Shown: piece after piece, positions 7,386 through 15,707 of the stretch
How the letters are laid out: each line of letters starts with the position of its first letter
Numbering within the stretch: position 1 is the stretch's first letter
Assembly: GCA_903881085.1 (NCBI GenBank)
Contig: CAIRSA010000261.1
Location: forward strand, 1 to 37,800
DNA: 37,800 nucleotides
Source: an uncultured Acidobacteriia bacterium
GTDB taxonomy: Bacteria > Acidobacteriota > Terriglobia > Bryobacterales > Bryobacteraceae
Direction of reading: 5' to 3'
The notes under the pieces: generated by a model
The model's input: the letters and a program-made list of their open reading frames with translations, nothing else
What the model was told of the DNA's origin: nothing
Databases searched by the model: none
Translations under genes and position numbers: made by a program

Positions 7386-9241
7386 CACCCGTCCCGATTG
7401 AACAACCTCTTCGCCCAAACGAGGCCTCGGCGCTTGCGGAATTGATTTTCCAGGCAGCGGAAGGAAAAGTTCTTAATGACGATTTGCGTGCGAGGATGAA
7501 TTCCCGCATCGCAAATTTGAATCTGGAGAGCATTGTTCCGTACACGGGTTCGCTGGCCAAAGACCCGACGCACGTGTCAGCCTTTTATATGGCGGTGGAT
7601 GGCGTGCACAACGGCAAGACCACTCAGTTGCTGCTGTACATGGCTCCGGCGTCGGCACCGTTCAGTTCGTTGTTTCCCAAGCCACTGCTGATCGGGCGCA
7701 TGCGTCCGGGTGGCGGGCGGGAGATTGTTGTCAACGCGATTCCGTTTGATGCCTACGCGCATGACCACATCCGCACGTTTGCGGAGAAGGTGGACAAAGG
7801 GTTTCTGCCGCGGCCGCAAGGAGCGCTGCCGGCGATCGCAGTGGGGAACCGGCATCCGGAGATTAGCCTGCCTGCTACGTTCGAGGCTTTTCGCAGTGTA
7901 TATAAAAATCTTGGCGTGAATCTCGCTTCGACGTCGCAGCTTTCGGCCACGCGCGAAATGACCACCGATGCGGCACTGGAAGAGCGCGACGGCGAAGACC
8001 CGATGACGCCTGGACACACCCGCGTTTCCATCAAGCATCTGTATCATGCGGGCCTGTGGGCGGCTATCCGCAGCGGTTGGCGCGAAGGGTACAACGCTGA
8101 GGCGGACCACTTCATTGTGAGCGGGGCCAGCGACGCGGACATCGCGATTTCGATGGAGGCTACCAAGGAAGCCATACGCCAGGCTTCGGGCTACACGAAG
8201 TTCACGACTGACACTTCACGCATGTTCGAGCTGCGCGCCGATGTGCGGCATCCTTCCCCTTATGCGGATACGGAAGTAGAAGACCGTTTTGCGCAGCTGT
8301 TCAAGGCCGATGACCAGAGTTGGATTCTGGAAGAGTTTTCGAAGAAGCTGGAGACGGCCGCCGGGACGTTTGCGTTTTCGCCGTTGGAGATTCAGCGGCT
8401 GGCGGTGAAGTTTGGACGCAGCATCCAGGCCAATATTGAGCTGTTCGATACCATTCGGCGCGTGAAGCAGTCGAGCGGTTTGAGCCGCACGTTCGACTTT
8501 GAGCCTTCGATTGACGAAGCGGAAACGCTGACGACTCCGGCCGAACTTTTCTTTTATATGCACTGGCTGAAGTCGCATGGGCGTGCGGCGCAGTTGATTC
8601 CACCGAACCTGGGATTCAAAAAGAGACAAGCATATCCGGAATCGATGGCTACGCTAGAAGAATACGCGGCGCACAAGATGTGGCCGGAGTTGTTGCCGCG
8701 CGTGCAGCAGGAATTCGGCGGCGATCCGATTGCGGAATTGTCGGCGCGCGTGAAGGATTTGTCGTCGCTGGCGCGGCACTTCAATGGCACGCTGAGCATT
8801 CACTCAGGCAGCGGCAAGCAGGCGCAGGTATTGAATGCCATTGGCCGCGCTACCAGCGGGCGGTGGAATTACAAGATCTCAGGCGAGCTGCAATTGCAAA
8901 TGTTCGATGTGATGAGCGAGCAACCGGAAGGCTCGCAGGCGCGGGCGCTGTATGAGCGCATGGTGGGGCGCTGCAATGCGTTCGCCGCGGCAGGAAAATT
9001 TGGCGAGGAGAGCGCGCTGGCGGCGAAGTACAGCGGATCGTATCTGGGCGATGCGGCGAAGGGGCGCACGGACGGCAATCTGTTCCTGGTGTTTTGGCTG
9101 GGCAACATGGTGGGCTCGAAGGATGCGGACGGCCGTTTCTTCAAACGGCACATCGATGAGTTGCCGGTGGAGATCATCAAAGAGACGCAGGCGCGCAACA
9201 CAAAGTACATTATTTGGCTGGCCACTCAGCTACGGGCATAG
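7382..9241 (+). CDS. UxaE-like tagaturonate epimerase family protein
   Basis: The 619-residue protein matches several UxaE signatures recalled from the Thermotoga enzyme: GYNAEADHFI (cf. GFGADADHV), YTKFTTDTS, FDFEPSIDEAETLTTPAE, GTLSIHSGSGKQ and RATSGRWNYKISGE. These include the Asp/His/Glu residues expected to bind the catalytic metal. UxaE interconverts D-tagaturonate and D-fructuronate, linking galacturonate and glucuronate catabolism. It is longer than the ~480-residue Thermotoga protein because of an N-terminal domain (~residues 1-170) and an insertion around 270-350. It overlaps galU by four bases and is followed after 21 bp by a sugar isomerase. Substrate identity is inferred from the family only. 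Confidence 0.78.
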   Translation: MTPVPIEQPLRPNEASALAELIFQAAEGKVLNDDLRARMNSRIANLNLESIVPYTGSLAKDPTHVSAFYMAVDGVHNGKTTQLLLYMAPASAPFSSLFPKPLLIGRMRPGGGREIVVNAIPFDAYAHDHIRTFAEKVDKGFLPRPQGALPAIAVGNRHPEISLPATFEAFRSVYKNLGVNLASTSQLSATREMTTDAALEERDGEDPMTPGHTRVSIKHLYHAGLWAAIRSGWREGYNAEADHFIVSGASDADIAISMEATKEAIRQASGYTKFTTDTSRMFELRADVRHPSPYADTEVEDRFAQLFKADDQSWILEEFSKKLETAAGTFAFSPLEIQRLAVKFGRSIQANIELFDTIRRVKQSSGLSRTFDFEPSIDEAETLTTPAELFFYMHWLKSHGRAAQLIPPNLGFKKRQAYPESMATLEEYAAHKMWPELLPRVQQEFGGDPIAELSARVKDLSSLARHFNGTLSIHSGSGKQAQVLNAIGRATSGRWNYKISGELQLQMFDVMSEQPEGSQARALYERMVGRCNAFAAAGKFGEESALAAKYSGSYLGDAAKGRTDGNLFLVFWLGNMVGSKDADGRFFKRHIDELPVEIIKETQARNTKYIIWLATQLRA

Positions 9242-9262
9242 GCGGCGGAGTATATTGTTTAC

Positions 9263-10297
9263 ATGCCTGACTTAAGCAGAAGAACGCTGCTGGCCGGTGG
9301 CCTTGCGCCCTTGGCCGCGGCGGCGCGAGGAAATTCCGTGAAATTCGGTGTCGATCTTTTCAGTATCCGTTCATCGGGGTATGACGCGTTTCAGAACCTG
9401 GATTATTGCGCCAAGTTCAAGACGCAGGTTGTCCATTTTTCCGAGATCCGTTTCATCGGCAATCTGGAGAAAGCGCATTTAGAGAAAGTGCGCGCTCATG
9501 CTGAGAAGCTGGGCATCGATATTGAATTGGGCATGCGCTCGATCTGCCCGACTTCGACGTTGTTCGATCCGAAGCAGGGCACAGCGGAAGAGCAGATCAC
9601 GAGGATGATGGAGTCGGCGAAGATTGTCGGCTCGAAGATTGTGCGCGCGTTCCTGGGCAGCATGGCGGACCGGACAACGGCGATTCCGATGGAAGGCCAT
9701 ATCGAAAACGTTGTGAAGGTGCTGCGGAACGTGCGGTCGCGGGCTTTGGATTACGGGCTGAAGATTGCGATTGAGAACCACGCGGGCGATATGCAGGCGC
9801 GCGAATTGAAGTCTCTGATTGAAGGCGCGGGCAAGGACTTTGTGGGCGCATGTATCGATTCGGGCAACCCGTGTTGGACGATTGAAGATCCGCATCTGAC
9901 GCTGGAGACTTTGGCTCCTTATGTGTTGACGAGCCACGTGCGCGATTCTGCCGTGTGGCGTACGCCGGAAGGCGCAGCGATGCAGTGGGTGCGCATGGGC
10001 GAAGGCAACGTTGGGATTCGTGAGTGGGTGAAGAAGTACGCGGAGTTGTGCCCGGGCAAGGCGATGTCGCTTGAGACCATTGTGACCGGCACGCGCAACT
10101 TCAATTATCTGCAGCCTGATTTTTGGAAGGGCTATCGCAAGACGCCGGCGTGGGAGTTCGCGCGGTTCGCGGCGATTGCGGAACGTGGAACCGCGCGGCC
10201 CGCTCCAGCACCTGTGCCGAAAGACATGCAGGCGGCGCGGGAACGCGAGGATCTGGAAGCGAGCGTGGCGTACGCCCGTGAGATTCTGGGGCAATGA
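9263..10297 (+). CDS. Tat-exported sugar phosphate isomerase/epimerase-like TIM barrel
   Basis: The 344-residue protein starts SRRTLLAGGLAPLAAAA, a twin-arginine signal with Ala-rich cleavage region, and then forms an AP-endonuclease-2/xylose-isomerase-like barrel. Metal-binding positions are visible: E171 (AIENHAGD), D199 (CIDSGNP), H225 (TSHVRDS) and E271 (SLETIVTG). Such periplasmic isomerase-like proteins are very common in Acidobacteria and Planctomycetes, and their substrates are mostly unknown. It follows the UxaE-like gene and its TGA overlaps the SDR start (ATGA), so it is probably part of the same operon. Confidence 0.87.
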   Translation: MPDLSRRTLLAGGLAPLAAAARGNSVKFGVDLFSIRSSGYDAFQNLDYCAKFKTQVVHFSEIRFIGNLEKAHLEKVRAHAEKLGIDIELGMRSICPTSTLFDPKQGTAEEQITRMMESAKIVGSKIVRAFLGSMADRTTAIPMEGHIENVVKVLRNVRSRALDYGLKIAIENHAGDMQARELKSLIEGAGKDFVGACIDSGNPCWTIEDPHLTLETLAPYVLTSHVRDSAVWRTPEGAAMQWVRMGEGNVGIREWVKKYAELCPGKAMSLETIVTGTRNFNYLQPDFWKGYRKTPAWEFARFAAIAERGTARPAPAPVPKDMQAAREREDLEASVAYAREILGQ

Positions 10298-11031
10298 AGG
10301 GCAAGATCGCGCTGGTGACCGGCGCGAGCCGCGGCATTGGTAAGGCGATCGCCTTGGCGTTTGCGCGCGAGGGTGCGAAGGTTGTGATCTGCGGGCGCAA
10401 GCAGGAGACGCTGGCGGAGGTAGTGAAGGAAGCGCCGGGGAGCATTTTTGCCGCGGTGTGCCACGTGGGGCGTGCCGAGGATTTGCAGCGGCTGGTGGAA
10501 TCGACGACGGCGCAGTTTGGCCTCATCGATGTGCTGGTGAACAACGCGGCGACGAACATCGCCCAGGTTCCGGTGTTGACGGCGACCGATCAACAGTTCG
10601 ACAAGATGGTGGAAGTGAATTTGAAATCGGCGTTCCGGTTGATGCAAGCGGTGGCTCCGGGGATGTGCGAGCGCGGGTCGGGTTCGATCATAAACATCGC
10701 GTCCATCGCTGGATTGAAACCACAGTATGAAGGCATGCTGTATAGCATGACCAAGGCGGCGCTCATCATGATGACGCAATCGTATGCGTTGGAATTGGGA
10801 CCGATGGGTGTTCGGGTGAATGCGATTGCGCCGGGACTGATTAAGACTATTTTGAGTGAATACTATTGGAAGGATCCGGCGGCGGAAACGCTGGCGATTT
10901 CGCAACAGGCGGTGAAGCGTCTGGGTGAGCCGGAGGAGATTGCGGAGATCGCGGTGATGCTGGCTTCGGGACGTTCGAGCTATGTGACCGGACAGACTAT
11001 CGTCGCCGATGGCGGACGCACCTTACAATAG
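10294..11031 (+). CDS. SDR family oxidoreductase
   Basis: A classical short-chain dehydrogenase of 245 residues: TGASRGIG at 10-16 region binds NAD(P), NNAA at 83-86, catalytic S137, Y150 and K154 (YSMTK), and the C-terminal PEEIAEIAVMLAS...VTGQTIVADGG block. It resembles FabG and sugar or sugar-acid dehydrogenases. Its position after a UxaE-like epimerase and a sugar isomerase favours a sugar-acid substrate, for example a hexuronate keto group, but this is inference. Cytosolic. Translationally coupled to the preceding gene. Confidence 0.92.
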   Translation: MKGKIALVTGASRGIGKAIALAFAREGAKVVICGRKQETLAEVVKEAPGSIFAAVCHVGRAEDLQRLVESTTAQFGLIDVLVNNAATNIAQVPVLTATDQQFDKMVEVNLKSAFRLMQAVAPGMCERGSGSIINIASIAGLKPQYEGMLYSMTKAALIMMTQSYALELGPMGVRVNAIAPGLIKTILSEYYWKDPAAETLAISQQAVKRLGEPEEIAEIAVMLASGRSSYVTGQTIVADGGRTLQ

Positions 11032-11036
11032 ATTTC

Positions 11037-11948
11037 ATGAGGTTTCTTCCGATTGCGCTGGTTTTGGCCTTGGCACCATCTGCCGAGGCGCAACTTGTTG
11101 ACGCTGTGAAAGCTGCTGCTACGAGCGGCAATTTTTCACTGGCTGAGGGCATGTTGGGGCAGTATCGAAAGGCCGCTGGGATTACGCCGGAATGGATTGC
11201 GGCGCATTCCTGGTTGGGGCGCGGGGCGTTGAAGGCCAAGGAATACGACAAGGCCGATGCGTATGCGCAGCAGACTCGCGAGTTTGCGTTGGGGGCGTTG
11301 AAGAATCGCAAACTGGATCAGGAAGGTTATTCGCCGCTGGGGTTGGGGGCTTCGATTGAGGTTCAAGGCAATGTGCTGGCGGCGCGGGGAGACCGGGCAC
11401 AGGCCGTGGCGTTTCTGAATCGCGAGCTGGCGACGTACAAGGGCACTTCGATTCATGCGCGGATTCAGAAGAATATCAATTTGATTAGTCTGGTGGGGAA
11501 GCCTGCGCCGCCGTTGGCGTTTTCGCCTGTGTTGGGGCCGAAGTGCAAGCCGGCTTCGCCTGCTGCAGGGAAGCCTACGCTTTTGTTTTTTTGGGCGCAC
11601 TGGTGTTCTGACTGCAAGGCGCAGGGTCCGGTGCTGGAGCGAATCCGGCATGATTTTCCTGAATTGCGGTTGATTGCGCCTACCATGTTGTATGGTTATG
11701 TTGGCGCTGGACAGGATGCGGCGCCTGCGGTGGAGTTGAAATATATTGATGAGATTCGGCAGCAGTATTATGGGCGGTTGGTGGATTGTTCGGCTCCTGT
11801 GAGTACCGCGAATTTTAATAACTATGGGTCGAGCAGCACGCCTACTTTGGTTTTGTTGGATGGGAAAAATGTGGTTCGGCTCTATCATCCGGGTGGGATG
11901 ACTTATGAGGAGTTGGCGGGGGAAGTTAAGAAGCTGCGGGGGAATTGA
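11037..11948 (+). CDS. exported thioredoxin-fold (TlpA/ResA-like) protein with helical repeat domain
   Basis: The 303-residue protein has a cleavable signal peptide (MRFLPIALVLALAPSAEA), an N-terminal TPR-like helical region (~20-150) and a C-terminal TlpA-type domain. The domain carries FFWAHWCSDCKA (C190 and C193), and a likely cis-proline in SSSTPTLVLLDG. It should act as a periplasmic thiol-disulfide protein. The W-C-x-x-C is intact (WCSDC). It lies 5 bp after the SDR gene, so it may share the transcript, although its function looks unrelated. Codon use is slightly less GC-biased than its neighbours. Confidence 0.85.
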   Translation: MRFLPIALVLALAPSAEAQLVDAVKAAATSGNFSLAEGMLGQYRKAAGITPEWIAAHSWLGRGALKAKEYDKADAYAQQTREFALGALKNRKLDQEGYSPLGLGASIEVQGNVLAARGDRAQAVAFLNRELATYKGTSIHARIQKNINLISLVGKPAPPLAFSPVLGPKCKPASPAAGKPTLLFFWAHWCSDCKAQGPVLERIRHDFPELRLIAPTMLYGYVGAGQDAAPAVELKYIDEIRQQYYGRLVDCSAPVSTANFNNYGSSSTPTLVLLDGKNVVRLYHPGGMTYEELAGEVKKLRGN

Positions 11949-11981
11949 GTAGAATAGACTGAATCCCGTCTATGGCTCTAA

Positions 11982-12221
11982 ATGCCGGTGACTGACCGCG
12001 CGCAGTGGCAGCTTTACTCGGTGGAGGTGAAGAGCGGCACGGAAAAGATGCTGGCGGCGATTGATCTGTCGGAGTCGGCCGGAGTCGTCGCGGGCTTCAG
12101 TATTCATCCCGATGGCAAGCGGTTTCTGACTTCGTTCTGCAAATTTCCTCACGATATCTGGATGTTGGAAGGTTGCGACCAGGCGCCAAAGACATGGCTC
12201 GACCGGTTGTTACGGCGGTAG
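11982..12221 (+). pseudogene. 3' remnant of a PD40-type Ser/Thr kinase gene
   Basis: The 79-residue reading resembles only the last blade and tail of a PD40/TolB-like kinase: LYSVEVKSGTEKML, GFSIHPDGKRFLTS, then DIWMLEGC and a WLDRLLRR end. The intact kinase downstream ends with a comparable LWMLEGF. No kinase domain, signal or ribosome binding site precedes it, and the upstream 33 bp already belong to the end of another gene. It is best read as a truncated relic of a deleted kinase gene. Confidence 0.65.
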
Positions 12222-12240
12222 GTTTGGAAGCAGTGTTGAA

Positions 12241-12467
12241 CTACTGCGCCCACAGGCTTGCGAAATCGTTGGCACTTAGGTTGATATCGCGAAGGATGCC
12301 CCGAAGCGTGCCGATTTTGAGTGTCTGGTTCCCATGCACCGGCACCGTGGTGCGAATTTCCCGGCGGGCCATCACATGATGACTTCCGCGGATGGCATGA
12401 TCGAAAACCCTTGAGATTGGAGGAAACGAACCATCTCCTCTCCCGTAGGCCGCGGCAATTTAGGCAC
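12241..12467 (-). pseudogene. hicA: hicA toxin gene with a one-base frameshift
   Basis: From the GTG at 12467 the frame reads VPKLPRPTGEEMVRFLQSQGFSI, the HicA start. In another frame it continues RGSHHVMARREIRTTVPVHG (including the catalytic G-S-H-H), and then TLKIGTLRGILRDINLSAND to the TAG at 12241-12243. The span is 227 bp, one base short of a whole number of codons. The break lies near 12395-12405, just before the catalytic histidine, so the toxin is inactive unless this is a sequencing error. Intact hicB precedes it. Confidence 0.82.
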
Positions 12468-12699
12468 GAACCAAGTCTTCCAGTTCCAGGTCCAAGCTGC
12501 GGAGCGAAACTGGCAGATTCAGACGCGCCGTTGCTTCGTCCAAACCAAACTCCTCAAGGTATGCGCTCAACGCGACTTTCAGATCGGCGATGGCATCTTC
12601 TTCAGTCTCGCCTTCGCCGTACGCCGGAATGTCCGGAACGCGTGCGGTAAACCCGCCGAAGTCCGGATCGGGGATCAACTCCACCATAAGGCGCTTCAT
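12460..12699 (-). CDS. hicB: HicB-type antitoxin
   Basis: The 79-residue protein starts MKRLMVELIPDPDFGGFTARVPDIPAYGEG, then ETEEDAIADLKVALSAYLEEFG, the partially degenerate RNase-H-like fold of HicB. The ATG at 12699 is chosen because the longer frame is unlike the family. It normally neutralises HicA and may repress its own promoter. It precedes and slightly overlaps hicA, which is frameshifted. The antitoxin therefore appears to survive without an active partner here. Confidence 0.87.
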   Translation of the reverse strand: MKRLMVELIPDPDFGGFTARVPDIPAYGEGETEEDAIADLKVALSAYLEEFGLDEATARLNLPVSLRSLDLELEDLVRA

Positions 12700-12770
12700 G
12701 GCTAGAATTCTAGCACATCGCGTCTCAAAGCTCGAACGCCCATAGTGTAGACTAAACGAAGGTAATTTGC

Positions 12771-15416
12771 GTGCCACTGTCGACGGGTGACAAACTCGGG
12801 CCATATGAGATTCTATCGCTGCTGGGCAAGGGTGGCATGGGCGAGGTGTACAAGGCGCGGGATCCGCGGTTGGACCGGGTGGTTGCGGTTAAGGTTTCGC
12901 ATGGGGAGTTCACGGAGCGGTTTGAGCGCGAGGCTCGGTCGATTGCGGCGCTCAATCATCCTAACGTCTGCCAGCTTTACGATGTCGGCCCCAATTACCT
13001 GGTGATGGAGTTCGTGGAGGGTGCGCCGATTGCGCCGCCGGATACTCCACGCAGACTACTGGATATCTCGGTACAGATTGCCGATGGATTGGCGGCGGCG
13101 CATGCGGCGGGAATTGTGCACCGCGATCTGAAGCCGGATAACATTTTGCTTACTCGCGACGGGCGGGTGAAGATTCTGGATTTCGGTTTGGCGAAGACTG
13201 CGAGCGGCTCTACGGATGAGACGCGGTCGGTGGCGGTCGACATTACCGATCCGGGTTCCACGGTTGGCACCATTGCTTACATGAGTCCGGAGCAGGCGCG
13301 TGGCGAGGTGGACCTGACGGCGCAGTCCGATCAGTTTTCGTTTGGGCTGGTGCTGTACGAAATGGCGGCAGGCAAGCGGGCGTTTCCGCGTGGCAGTGGG
13401 CCTGAGATCATGGTGGCGATTATTCGCGAAGAGGCAGAGCCGCTGCCCGGCAGTGTTCCCGCACCGCTGCGGTGGATTGTGGAGCGGCTGCTTTCGAAGG
13501 AGCCTGCGGAGCGTTACGATTCGACTCGGGATTTGTACCGTGAATTGCGGCAGGTGCGGGAGCGGTTGTCGGACGTGGCGGCTGCTTCGGCGGTTGCGAT
13601 TCCAGTGGTGAAGCAACGGGCGCGGCGCAATTGGCTGGCCTACGCGCTGATTGGCGCAACGATCAGTGCCGTAAGCGTACTGGGCGCACTTTTCTTTGCG
13701 CCCAAGCCACATAACGCGGCTAACGACCGCTACACCCCGATTGAGATCTCGCTCGAAAGCCCTGCCGATGCCTCCTGGTCGCCGGATGGAAAGGCCTTCA
13801 CCTACTCCGCGCTGTTCGAAGGCAAGCGGCAGGTTTTCGTACGCTACTTGAATTCGACTCTGTCCACACGGCTCACCAATCTAGCAGGCGACGCGCAACC
13901 TCTCGGTTGGGCGGCCGACAGCAAACGCATTTTCTTGGCGGCTGCGAACCCGGCGGGCAGCAATCCACCGCAAGCGCTCTTCGCCCTCTCGGTTACGGGA
14001 GGCGAACCCGAGCTGCTGATGCCGCTCGACGTAGTCATCAGATTATTGACCTTGCAGGTGCGCGTCTCTCCCGACGGGAAGGTTCTGCTTGCGCTCCGCA
14101 AAGAATCCGATGGAATGTTCTCGCTTTCGATTTCCTCTCCAGTTGGAAGCCCCTGGAAACGTTACGAGCCCGCGCCGTTCGAAACCAAGCAGCTATTCAA
14201 TCGCCCGTACTTCGATCTTTCGCCCGATGGCAAGAATATTCTGTATTGTCTGACCAACAACCTAGAAAATCAGGCTTGGCTTTTGCCCTTTCCCCCTGGA
14301 ACGGGGATGCCCAAAAGGATTTTGCAGAGTCATGTGGGTGCGAGCATGAGCTTTTCCTGGTTTCCTGACAACCGGCACGTCGTGGCTAGTTCCGGCAATA
14401 TTTCGCTTGATACGCAGCTTCTCTGGGCGCTCGACACCGCGGGCGAAGAAGTGAAACCGATTACCGGCGGGTTGGTCGACGAGTCGTATCCTTCCATTTC
14501 GCCCGATGGCCAGCGGATGTTGTTCCAAGCGTCTGCCAGCGAATACCGGATTGTGGCCGCATCGCTGAAGGACGGTTCCCTTCGAACGTGGATCCGCTCC
14601 CAGAGGCAGACTGGGATGCCGCTCTGGGCGGCCAAGGGCGAACGTTTCGTTTACGACACTTCCTCGCATGGAGAAGCCGAGATCTGGCTGCATGAAAGCG
14701 ATGGTTCCGAACGCCCAATATTGACACAATCCGCATTTCCCCCTGGAACGGGGAGCCGTTTTATGAACCCCGCGCTTTCCCCAGATGGCGGGCGGTTGGC
14801 GTTTCGAAGGATTCCTCCCAAGGGCGAAAGCGCCATTTGGATCGCGTCTGTCGCCGGTGGCACGCCGGTGCGCCTCACCAATGATTCCGCAACCGAGTAT
14901 ATGGCCGCATGGTCGCCTGACGGCTCACGCATCGTTTATCGACGTTTGAAGGACGGAATCAGATTGGTCATGATCGCGAAAACCAGCGGTCAGGCTACGC
15001 CGGTTGAGCTTGTCCGTGTCGAAAGCGAAGGAGGAGTTGCTCTACCCGACTGGTCCCCGGACGGCGAATGGATTGTCCATTCCAGTACGCCGGGTGGTTG
15101 GGCGCTCATCTCGCCCGACGGAAAAAAAAAGCGCGACTTTGGAAAGATCAACACGCAGCACCTGACCTTCTCAAAGGACGGCAAAACGCTCTACGGCATT
15201 CGTGCAGAAGGCGATCACCAGTATCTGTTTTCGTTGAGTATCTCCACTCGTCAGATGAGGACCATCGGAGATGTGGACAGCGAGTTTGCCCCGCGCAGTT
15301 ATTTGACCCCAGGCGTCCGCTTCAGCGTGAGCCCCGATGGCGGGAGTATTCTTTATCCGACCTTCAGCACCAAGACGGGCCTGTGGATGCTGGAAGGCTT
15401 CGAGAAGCCATACTGA
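12771..15416 (+). CDS. Ser/Thr protein kinase with PD40 beta-propeller
   Basis: This 881-residue protein uses a GTG start. The N-terminal kinase domain (~10-270) has GKGGMGEVYKA, the VAVK lysine (K41), HRDLKPDN (117-124), DFG (137-139) and SPEQ in the activation segment. One membrane helix follows (~288-310). The rest (~320-870) is an extracytoplasmic propeller of PD40/TolB-like blades with repeated SPDG motifs. Such PknB-like kinases are strongly expanded in Acidobacteria and are thought to sense envelope or extracellular signals. All catalytic residues are present. A 19-bp sequence occurs twice inside the propeller region. Confidence 0.94.
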   Translation: MPLSTGDKLGPYEILSLLGKGGMGEVYKARDPRLDRVVAVKVSHGEFTERFEREARSIAALNHPNVCQLYDVGPNYLVMEFVEGAPIAPPDTPRRLLDISVQIADGLAAAHAAGIVHRDLKPDNILLTRDGRVKILDFGLAKTASGSTDETRSVAVDITDPGSTVGTIAYMSPEQARGEVDLTAQSDQFSFGLVLYEMAAGKRAFPRGSGPEIMVAIIREEAEPLPGSVPAPLRWIVERLLSKEPAERYDSTRDLYRELRQVRERLSDVAAASAVAIPVVKQRARRNWLAYALIGATISAVSVLGALFFAPKPHNAANDRYTPIEISLESPADASWSPDGKAFTYSALFEGKRQVFVRYLNSTLSTRLTNLAGDAQPLGWAADSKRIFLAAANPAGSNPPQALFALSVTGGEPELLMPLDVVIRLLTLQVRVSPDGKVLLALRKESDGMFSLSISSPVGSPWKRYEPAPFETKQLFNRPYFDLSPDGKNILYCLTNNLENQAWLLPFPPGTGMPKRILQSHVGASMSFSWFPDNRHVVASSGNISLDTQLLWALDTAGEEVKPITGGLVDESYPSISPDGQRMLFQASASEYRIVAASLKDGSLRTWIRSQRQTGMPLWAAKGERFVYDTSSHGEAEIWLHESDGSERPILTQSAFPPGTGSRFMNPALSPDGGRLAFRRIPPKGESAIWIASVAGGTPVRLTNDSATEYMAAWSPDGSRIVYRRLKDGIRLVMIAKTSGQATPVELVRVESEGGVALPDWSPDGEWIVHSSTPGGWALISPDGKKKRDFGKINTQHLTFSKDGKTLYGIRAEGDHQYLFSLSISTRQMRTIGDVDSEFAPRSYLTPGVRFSVSPDGGSILYPTFSTKTGLWMLEGFEKPY

Positions 15417-15452
15417 AAATCGCGATAAGCTTAGAAGGGAGCGGTCATAACC

Positions 15453-15707
15453 TTGACCATTCAACTTCCAGATCACCAAGAAGCGGCGCTTACCGCCAAT
15501 GCGCAGGCGCAGGGCGTTTCGGCTGAAGAGTACGCGCAACAGGTGTTGGCGCAGGATCTTGTGACCGCCCAGCCGCCCTATCGTATTTGGGACGTCATTG
15601 CCGACACCATGAGGAGTGTTCCGCAGGAGGACCTCGCCCTGCTGCCTAAAGATGGCGCTAGCCAGATTGATCACTATCTGTATGGGGCTCCCAAGAGAGA
15701 TTTGTGA
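15453..15707 (+). CDS. VapB-like antitoxin
   Basis: The 84-residue protein, read from a TTG start, looks like a ribbon-helix-helix-type antitoxin: MTIQLPDHQEAALTANAQAQG, VSAEEYAQQVLAQDL, then a Pro-rich toxin-binding tail ending GAPKRDL. It overlaps the following PIN toxin by four bases (GTGA). The pairing with a PIN gene is the main support for the call. Confidence 0.72.
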   Translation: MTIQLPDHQEAALTANAQAQGVSAEEYAQQVLAQDLVTAQPPYRIWDVIADTMRSVPQEDLALLPKDGASQIDHYLYGAPKRDL

